A stretch of 64,000 nt of DNA. Origin: Sequoia sempervirens. Its lineage: Eukaryota > Streptophyta > Pinopsida > Cupressales > Cupressaceae. This document shows positions 57,400 through 64,000 of the stretch, piece by piece. Location of the stretch: the NCBI GenBank assembly GCA_007258455.2, contig VDFB02114929.1, positions 1 to 64,000 of the forward strand, given 5' to 3'. The number at the start of each line of letters is the position of its first letter. Within the stretch, counting starts at the first letter, position 1. The notes under the pieces are model-generated. The model was not told where the DNA came from. It worked only from the letters and a program-made list of their open reading frames with translations, and made no database searches. A program made the position numbers and the translations under genes.

Positions 57400-59625
57400 G
57401 TAGAAACATCAAAATCAAAATCAGGCAAAATCAATCGAACGCGTCAAAATCACGTCAAAATCAAAACTCTTTTGCAGATCCGTCAGGCGAGCAGGATCAG
57501 AATCAAAATCAGGTCAGGATCCGGATCGGGATCCGGAGTCGAAAAAATCAATCATCATCGCGACATCAAGAAAAAATCGAATAAAAATCGCGAATCAATC
57601 GAAAAAATCAAAGAAAAAGTCGAGTCAAATCAAAATCATCGTTCGTTCAGGATTCAGAAGTCGCAGTCGAAGTTCAAACAAAAAGAAAAAATCATCGCTC
57701 GCGTCAAAATCAAAATCGTTCAGTCGGGATTCTGGTCGTGTCCGAAAAATCAGAAAATCGGCATCAAATCAAAATCGCATCAAGGATCAAATCAAAAATC
57801 AAAATCATCAATCGCGCAAAAAATCAAATCGCGACTCGCTTTCAAAAATATGGCGACAAAATCAGAAGTCCATATCAAAATCCGTTCAGGATTCAGGTCC
57901 AGAGTCCGGGATTAATCCGCGCATCAAAGTCCAGAGATCCAAATCAAGAATCGAAATCAAACTCATCACTCAAATCAAATCCGTCGCTCAAAAATCAGAC
58001 AAACTCAGCTCCGGGGTCCACTCGAGAATCAGGATCAGGTCCGAGTCCGGGGATTCAGGATTCGATTCGATGAAAATCAAAAGAAATCATAAAAAACTTC
58101 AGAAATCTCGTCGAAAACCATCAAAAAAAAATCAGGATTCAGTTCAGGATTCAAAGGTCAGGGTCTCAATCAAAGAAAACCAAAAGTCATCAAAAAATGC
58201 AAATCAAAATCAGGTCCGGAAGTAAAGAAATCCGTCATAAGAAAAAGAAAATCAGAAAAATCGTCAAAAAACTCCGGAAATCGAAAAATCAAAATCAGGA
58301 TCCTCGAGACCAGATTCGAGTTCAAAAGTTCCGAAGGATTCAGGATTCGGATTCAAATGTAAAAGAACTCAAAATAAAATCGAGAAAAGATCCGAGAAAA
58401 ATCATCCAGAAATCAGGATTCAAAAGAAATGGGCAAAATCAGAAGTCAGGGTCAGGTCAGGTCTCAATCAAAAAGGAAAATCCCTAAGAATAATCCGAAA
58501 ATCAGCAAAATCCAGGAAAGAATCAAATCGAAATCACTGCTCAAAATGAATAAATCATCGCTTCAAAAAATCGAAACAAAGTCCGATAATCAGGATCAAA
58601 TTCCAGGTCAAGTTCAGGATCGGATCGAAAAACAAAATCAATCAAACAAAGATCCGTCATCAGAAGATCACTTTTTTAAATCCGGGTCCGGGATCCTCAT
58701 CCAGAAAAACCGAGAGATCAATCAATCAAAATCAAATCCAGAAATCAAAATCAGGATCGAATCAAATCAATCAAAATCGAAAAAGTCAGAGATCAGACTC
58801 AGAAAAAAACTCAAAATCAAGATTCAGGATTCAGGTCCGGAAGGATCCGGGATTCAGTTCAGGTCAATCAAAAATCAATCTTTCAGAATCAAAAGAAAAA
58901 TCGAAAAATCAAACTCCATAAAATCAAATCGAAAAACAATCAAAATCGTCCGGACATCAGGTCAATGTCGTCAGAACGCGGGATCCAAAATCAAAATCAG
59001 ATCCGTCAAGTTCAGGTCAGGATTCAGGATTCAGGATTCAGGTTCCGGAAAAATATTCAAAATCGAAATCCGTCATTTCCCGTTCGGTTCGGATCGTCGA
59101 GAATCAAATCATCGTCGAAATCCACAAAATAAAAATCGCGTCAAAAGAACTCGTCAAATCATCAAAAAAACAAAACAATCCGGAAAAATAAAACTGTATC
59201 TCGAAGAAAAATCCGGAAAAATCGAAATCCGGGATTCTGCTCGAAAAAGTCGGGATTCCGGGATTCGAGATTCAGGTCAAATCTTCAGGATTCAAAGTCC
59301 GAAATCGAAAATAAATCAAAACAGGCACCTCAAGAAAAAGGAAAATAAAATCCTAAAAAAAAAATCCCGGGAATTCCATTTCTCGAGATCGAAGTCCGAG
59401 ATTCAGGATTCAAATTCCTCGGTCGATCGCAAAACTCAAAATCAGGCAAATCAAAAATCAAAGTCCGTCAAAATCAAAATCAAAATCCGAAAGATCGAAG
59501 TCCGTTTTAAAGAGATCAATCAGCGCGTCAAATCCATCAGATCCATCAGGATCCGTCCAGGATCGTTCAGGATCAAAATCGGCAGTAAATCCGCAGATAA
59601 AATCCGAAAATCAAAGTGTAAGGTT
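57400..59625 (+). repeat. 2.2-kb CpG-rich, TA-poor cryptic repeat block with open frames
   Basis: The plus strand is built of shuffled short words such as ATCAAAATC, GATTCAGG, GGATCCGG, TCCGGAAAAATC and TCGAAAAAATC; GGATTCA repeats exactly several times near 59023-59042. CG is frequent, and TA and TG are rare, unlike the surrounding sequence. Because TA-containing stops are scarce, several plus-strand frames stay open, the longest 399 codons (58429-59628), with a Lys/Ile/Arg/Ser/Gln-rich, very basic product. I judge these frames to be a side effect of composition rather than a gene, though a promoter-like element precedes the block. Confidence 0.75.
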
Positions 59626-59760
59626 TAAGGTTTAAGGGTAGAAGAGGGCTAAGGGTAGAGTGGGAGAGACATAGAAGTGAGTTAGAGAGAGAGACTTGCT
59701 TGAGAGAGGGAGGAGGGGAGTAGGAGGGAGAGATAGAGAGAGAAAAGAATAGAGATAATA
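59610..59760 (+). repeat. Telomere-like words and GA-rich tract
   Basis: AAGGTTTAAGGTTTAAGGGT near 59620 resembles degenerate plant telomere units (TTTAGGG). An almost pure purine stretch follows (GAGAGAGA, GGAGGAGGGGAG types) to about 59755. Non-coding. Confidence 0.6.
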
Positions 59761-60190
59761 TTTAAATATTTTTATATGTTAGTAATATTAATTAGTTATA
59801 TAATATTTTATATATTAGTAGCACATATATACATAACTAAAATATAAAAATAATATTTATAATATAATATATTATATATTAAATTATAAACTATATTGTA
59901 TATTCTAAACTAGATATATTAAAATAAACTATAAAATATTTATTGCATTTTCTAAATCATATATTATAAAGTGTATAATATTTTTTCAAATCTTATATAA
60001 ACCAAATCGGATATCCGATTCAAAATGGATATCCAATTTGAAACAGATATCTAATATTTCTAACACAGAATTTATTGCCTAGGGATTAGCCTTGGGCTTG
60101 CTTTGGAATTTGGCTTGAACATTCCAATCCTAACAAGTCAATGCAAAAAATGTGTTTGACAACTTACCTTGTTTTTCTAGACTTCGCCCA
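59761..60190. other. AT-rich non-coding stretch with GATATC motifs
   Basis: Very AT-rich to about 59995, then a cluster at 60005-60055 (AATCGGATATCCGATTC, GGATATCCAATTTG, AGATATCTAAT) related to 42285-42350 and 57300-57352. The part shared with the short element starts at about 60190. Confidence 0.6.
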
Positions 60191-60927
60191 TGTGGCTGGC
60201 AACTTTTTTAGAGCCAAAATTGATGAAACGAAAAGGGTTTGTAGAGGAGACTCTCAGCTTTCCACCAATATAAATTATTCTTTACTTTGAATTTAATAAA
60301 TAATTATTATTCATTTTCTAATAGAATTACAACTAAACACCTGATTGATAAGCTGATTGAAAAACATCTATAACTTTCAAACGATATCATTTTTTTGAAT
60401 CCAAAAATGCATCACATTCTATGCTTTACAACTATAGGATTAAAAAAAAAAGAATTTCATGAAGTTTTGACCAAGTTAAGGTGGTCAGACATACAATTTT
60501 TTATATTTTTTAAAAGTTGTAATAAAAAATTCATAATTAATTATTTACTTGAAAAAAATTACAAAAAAATATGTGTCACATCTAGACATGAATCCTCTAC
60601 TTATATCTAAAATATTATAAAAAAATATTATCATTTTATTGTGGTTAGGGCGGTCAGACAAACACCTACTTCTTATTTTTTCCCTAAAATTTAAGTAGTA
60701 CTGCATTGAAATTTCAAATTTTCACCAAATAGACTTTTAAAAAAATAAAATAAACTTAGTAGTTTAGAAAATACATTCAATTTTCCATAGATTCTATTCT
60801 TACATATTTTTGAAATAATATGGATAACTTATTCAAATTTTTATGTCAAGTTGCCTAACTCTATTTTTTCTAAATTTTGATTGCCACTTAAGGGCTTGTT
60901 TTTTCCATGATGATCTTGCACATACCC
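60190..60927. repeat. Right terminal region of the 18.8-kb transposon
   Basis: It is collinear with 20450-21181 of the short element: AAAATTGATGAAACGAAAAG near 60217, CTTTGAATTTAATAAATAAT near 60285, and CTGATTGAAAAACATCTATA near 60350. It ends in CATGATGATCTTGCACATAC and CC at 60927. Non-coding. Confidence 0.88.
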
Positions 60928-62702
60928 CCATTCCAAAGAGCTCATACACTGCCTTAAGTCTAGGTGAGAGAGGTGGGCTTTGGACTTTCTCCTCTAAATT
61001 TTTGATCAACATATTCTCTTTCCCTAGCCTTCCATTAATCTATTTCCTATTTTTATTAGTAAGTGGAAATATCCCCCCCTTGACATCCTCTGCTAGAATT
61101 TCGTTGCCCACTAATCCAATCTCTATTAAGTTTGGTGGCTTCTGATTGTTGATCTCCTTAGAAGGATAATAGTTCCATTTGGGTTCATTATCTTTATTCC
61201 CCCCTATTGACCCTGCAATTTTTCTCATTCTTAATTGCTTATAGTTGTCTTTAAAAGGTGCAGACTGAGATCTTGATTCCATTTCTTTCTCCATTATTCT
61301 TACCGATTTTTTTCTTCCAATATAGAGGTTGCTTGTGTTCGCCATATCAAAATGTGATTTTTGTCCCATTTCCAAATCCAATTTATCTTTCATGCCTATA
61401 CTCCTGATTTTCTTTTGGGGGCTCATTTCATTGGTTTCCCTTAAGGCTACCAATTTTCCATAATGTGGCTCATCATCTTCTCTGTTCAATTGGTTCTCCT
61501 TTAGACTTTCCCCTCTAACCTTACTCTGAGTAACATCTAACCCCTTTTAAATAGATTAACTTTTACCTTTATTAATATATCAATGAGTCTTTCATGTACA
61601 ATGTCATCACAATCTTATCTTGCGTTTGATTCAGCAAACTCCTCCACATCCTTTCCTTGTCTTCCTAATACATAGTTGTTGCTAAAATGAGCTACCTCTC
61701 TTAGATTAGTAGTTGTACTTTCCTTAACCTCCTTGCTCCTAACCTACTTTGAAATTCTTTCCTCTACTTTTACAAATGATGTTATGTTAGATGCTTTCTT
61801 TTCAACCTCCCTTTCCCCATTTTTCTCTACTAATTTAGTCTCAAATATCCTCCTCTTTTATGCCCTAGAAGTCTCCTGCTTATGAATTGAGTAATCCTCT
61901 AGTCCCATTCTTTCTGCGAAAACCTTACCTACTATCTCTATTATAATATTTTCTTGGACTTCTTCCAGCCATTGTTCAATTAACATCTCCATTTCTCATT
62001 GACTGATGTTGGATGGTTTATTTTGGAGTGATCCATAATCCCCAATAGTTGTTCTTTGGGGATTTAACAACATTTTCCCTCCAAGTGATGAAAAACTAAT
62101 GAGATTATTTCCAACACTTAGTGTGCCTTTATCCTTAGAAATTTTCCAAGTGCTAGGAAGACTCACCTTAATACTTATTTCCCCTCTTCTCTGATATGGA
62201 CCTCTTTTATTTCTTAGGGCTAACTAGTTGTTGTCATTTCCATCCTCTAATGTTATGCTCAACTCTTCAAATTTTACCATCCTTACTTCTCTAAAGATTT
62301 CAAAGCCTTGATTGTATCTCTTGTTAGGCCCTTTATTACCTAATGTTAAGAGCTTCTTTCCTTGAATCTTGTTGTAGAAATGTATCCATCTCCAAAAAAG
62401 GGTCCACAACATTAGATTGGCATTATCCCTGAAATCTTTGTCATTGGTATCCTCACTCTCAAGTCCCAAACCTCTCCTCTACTACTGATTTCTAGGAAAA
62501 GAATGTTTGGTTTCAATGTGGATAGCTTCCAGGGCATCCCCATTTCACATTTCTCTGATTCCCTAGCAGGATTCTTGCTACAAGGGTCCTCTCCCATAGT
62601 ATTTACCAGCCCCCCAGATGGATGGTTGACTATGTTTGTTTCTTTTAAAGGGGAGGTTAAGTCCATCTCCAAATGATCATACGTAATCTGTTGAATCCAC
62701 AC
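60928..62702 (-). pseudogene. LINE ORF1, N-terminal and middle part
   Basis: Minus-strand fragments cover 62702-62412, 62469-62224 and, after several shifts, 61489-60930: MGLESEDTNDKDFRDNANLM, NKRYNQGFEIFREVRMVKFE, MLIEQWLEEVQENIIIEIVG, MNREDDEPHYGKLVALRETN. The last frame ends KAVYELFGMG at the transposon junction, and the other side resumes with GAAGAGAAAAAC on the minus strand. I infer ORF1 from the collinearity with 41835-42137 and ORF2, not from a recognised domain; DUF4283 is not visible. Confidence 0.6.
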
Positions 62703-62748
62703 CCAAAACTTTGAGATAATTTTAATCGTTCTGGGGAGTTCATTTTTA

Positions 62749-62777
62749 ATATGTATTATATAGAATATAATACATAT
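62749..62777. repeat. Perfect 13-bp inverted repeat with 3-bp loop
   Basis: ATATGTATTATAT, AGA, ATATAATACATAT. It lies just beyond the end of LINE ORF1. It may be chance in AT-rich DNA. Confidence 0.8.
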
Positions 62778-63589
62778 ATTTTAAATATCAAGATGGAGCA
62801 ACAAGTTTCACAATGTGTATCATGTTGGCTCACAATAACAGAGAAAATAAGCATCAAAAAATAAATTTAACTTTAATTTTTATTTTATTTTTATTTTAGG
62901 GTGAATCCAAAGCCCCTTGCAATTAACTAAAGGGTCATGGATTTTGATCTAGAATGGGAAAATACAAATATCAAGATAAATGAAAGATGCATGAAAATTG
63001 AGGGTGATAATACATGAAATATACATGGAAATAAAATGTAAATGAAGGTAGAATAGGTGGAAAAAATACTCAAATTATGATCCAAACGGAGCACAATATT
63101 GTTCCACATATTAATGTTTAATTCTATTAACTCATTCCATCAATATAGACCCAAAATTAAATAAGAAATAACATGATTATTTATTAATTTCACATTTACA
63201 ATCATCACATTAAAGTTAGACTATCATGAGTAGATTAAACTTATTGATTCAAACAAAAACATTATTTAAAACTACACACCCTAAAGCCTTTTGCACAAGA
63301 TCGAACTTCACATTCATCTTAAGTCTTCTAGTTCTTTCTTGTCTAAAAAAACTAGTTAGGACTCTAAAGATATTTGAAAACCTAAATATTTAAAAATTAA
63401 ACTACACCATTCAAATGTAGAAACATTCTTTTCAAACTCCTCTAGATTGAGATTGATGATTGGATGTCCTTCTAAAGTAGGCATACATACTATAGAGTTT
63501 CTAAATTAAATATTTTACTTCTTCTTGCTAGTTTTAATAATTACAATATCAATAGTAGTAATTGTTGTTAGAATATTATTTTTTATCAT
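62778..63589. other. Anonymous AT-rich DNA
   Basis: No gene or recognised repeat is seen between the end of the LINE and the SINE. Confidence 0.5.
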
Positions 63590-63805
63590 TAATTTGATAG
63601 TTTTTTTCTTTTTCAAAAGGTGCAATGCACCCATATTATTAGGGGTAAATGCTTTTGACTGGAGCTATGAACCGAGAAACAACCAAACCCACGAGCACAA
63701 GGCTTGCAAGCACATTGGCCTACCGAGGGTTTGAACCCTAGTGGTCATCACTAAAACCAAGCGACTTGACCACCGAACCATGCCCTTATTGGCTAATTCA
63801 ATAGT
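63590..63805 (-). mobile_element. tRNA-derived SINE with target duplications
   Basis: The minus strand begins near 63793 with GGCATGGTTCGGTGGTCAAG (A-box-like) and has CTAGGGTTCAAACCCTC (B box, near 63725-63741). It continues about 110 bp and ends in an A-rich tail (GAAAAAGAAAAAAA, 63602-63615). The flanks are TAATTTGATAGT (63590-63601) and TAATTCAATAGT (63794-63805), matching at 10 of 12. The body is 192 bp. It would be transcribed by RNA polymerase III and mobilised by a LINE. Confidence 0.82.
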
Positions 63806-64000
63806 ATTTTTGTTATTAAAGTATTATGGTATTATTTTTCATTGGCAAAGGTTTTATTGGAAAAAATATTTTAAAAACATAGATTTTTTTGAAGATCTAG
63901 TTTTATTGGAAAAATATTTATATCCCTTAAAGAATAGTGAAATTTTCATATCCAAAGATTAGATTGAAGATTAGAGGCCTATCTTGGTTTCTAATAGTTA
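63806..64000. other. Anonymous AT-rich DNA at the window end
   Basis: An open stretch runs through 63741-63962, but it starts inside the SINE and has no recognised motif, so it is not called as a gene. Confidence 0.5.

Larger units (their letters stand above)
42138..60927. mobile_element. 18,790-bp TIR DNA transposon with transposase and accessory gene
   Basis: The ends are inverted repeats: GGGTATGTGTAGGATCATGG at 42138 and, reversed, GGGTATGTGCAAGATCATCA from 60927. Both are flanked by CCAT (42134-42137 and 60928-60931), a 4-bp target duplication. It interrupts LINE ORF1. The content in order is a plus-strand multi-exon gene (42978-45063), a local duplication, later insertions (46980-50040), a tandem exon array (53019-53895), a minus-strand transposase-like gene (54014-57036) and a low-complexity block (57350-59625). 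Its right 740 bp recur as the short element at 20388-21181. The superfamily is uncertain; the 4-bp duplication is compatible with Sola-like or similar groups but not proof. Confidence 0.85.
36881..62740 (-). mobile_element. L1-type LINE split by an 18.8-kb DNA transposon
   Basis: ORF2 (37528-41711) and the end of ORF1 (41835-42137) lie left of the transposon and the rest of ORF1 (60928 to about 62702) right of it, all minus-strand. Removing 42138-60927 and one CCAT target copy brings the two ORF1 parts together. The 5' and 3' limits are approximate. The copy is dead from stops and shifts as well as from the insertion. Confidence 0.82.

Noticed and set aside
58429..59628. 399-codon open frame as a real basic protein
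   Set aside because: Overlapping frames are open too, the product is low-complexity, and the scarcity of TA explains the lack of stops. Kept as a compositional feature only.
59615..59650. Interstitial telomere array
   Set aside because: Only two or three imperfect units (AAGGTTTAAGGTTTAAGGG), so it is only described as telomere-like.
63700..63793. A tRNA gene on the minus strand
   Set aside because: The A and B boxes are present, but the stem pairing is poor and the unit has an A-rich tail and target duplications, so a SINE explains it better.
1..64000. CRISPR arrays, bacterial operons or phage genes
   Set aside because: No regular spacer-repeat array, no ribosome binding sites, and all recognisable genes are of plant transposable elements.

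Overview
The window looks like intergenic DNA from a large plant nuclear genome: AT-rich, with no convincing host gene, and filled with nested, decayed transposable elements. Plant origin rests on the element types: Copia elements primed by initiator Met tRNA, a Ty3/gypsy element of Tat type with an extra RNase H, plant L1 LINEs with DUF4283/zf-RVT/RNase H domains, a TRIM, and a tRNA-derived SINE. The heavy nesting, very long LTRs and many stops fit a gymnosperm or a similarly bloated genome, but the species cannot be fixed from this sequence.

Layout. 1-228 is one arm of a TIR DNA element inserted into the RNase H region of a minus-strand Copia element (229-4596; PBS at 3993-4004, LTR about 4006-4596). 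4597-5488 holds a degenerate tandem repeat and a fragment of the LTR-borne ORF described next. 5489-26218 is a plus-strand Tat-like gypsy element over 20.7 kb long. Its LTRs are giant (at least 5.9 kb) and each carries a sense ORF of about 1,150 codons. Its internal region (11388 to about 19000) has gag, protease, an RNase H placed before the RT, RT, the usual RNase H, and integrase. The 3' LTR is interrupted by a 794-bp TIR element (20388-21181). 26219-37500 is mostly anonymous AT-rich DNA with a 980-bp TIR element, a 328-bp TRIM, an old repeat (copy A) holding a LINE fragment, and several short tandem duplications.

From about 36880 to 62740 lies a minus-strand L1-type LINE. Its ORF1 is split by an 18,790-bp DNA transposon (42138-60927) with GGGTATGTG...CACATACCC termini and a 4-bp CCAT target duplication. 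This transposon carries a plus-strand seven-exon gene of unknown function, a minus-strand transposase-like gene, a tandem array of five short exons at that gene's 3' end, and a 2.2-kb CpG-rich, TA-poor, stop-poor low-complexity block. It also contains later insertions, including an ORF1-only LINE. The 794-bp element in the gypsy LTR is an internal-deletion derivative of it, so window and genome contain both a large coding form and a short non-coding form of one family. The right edge has a tRNA-derived SINE with target duplications.

The strongest candidate for an undescribed system is the 18.8-kb transposon: its transposase family is not one of the common plant superfamilies, and its accessory gene, exon array and cryptic repeat block have no family I can name. 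The second is the gypsy family whose LTRs carry a long protein-coding frame.
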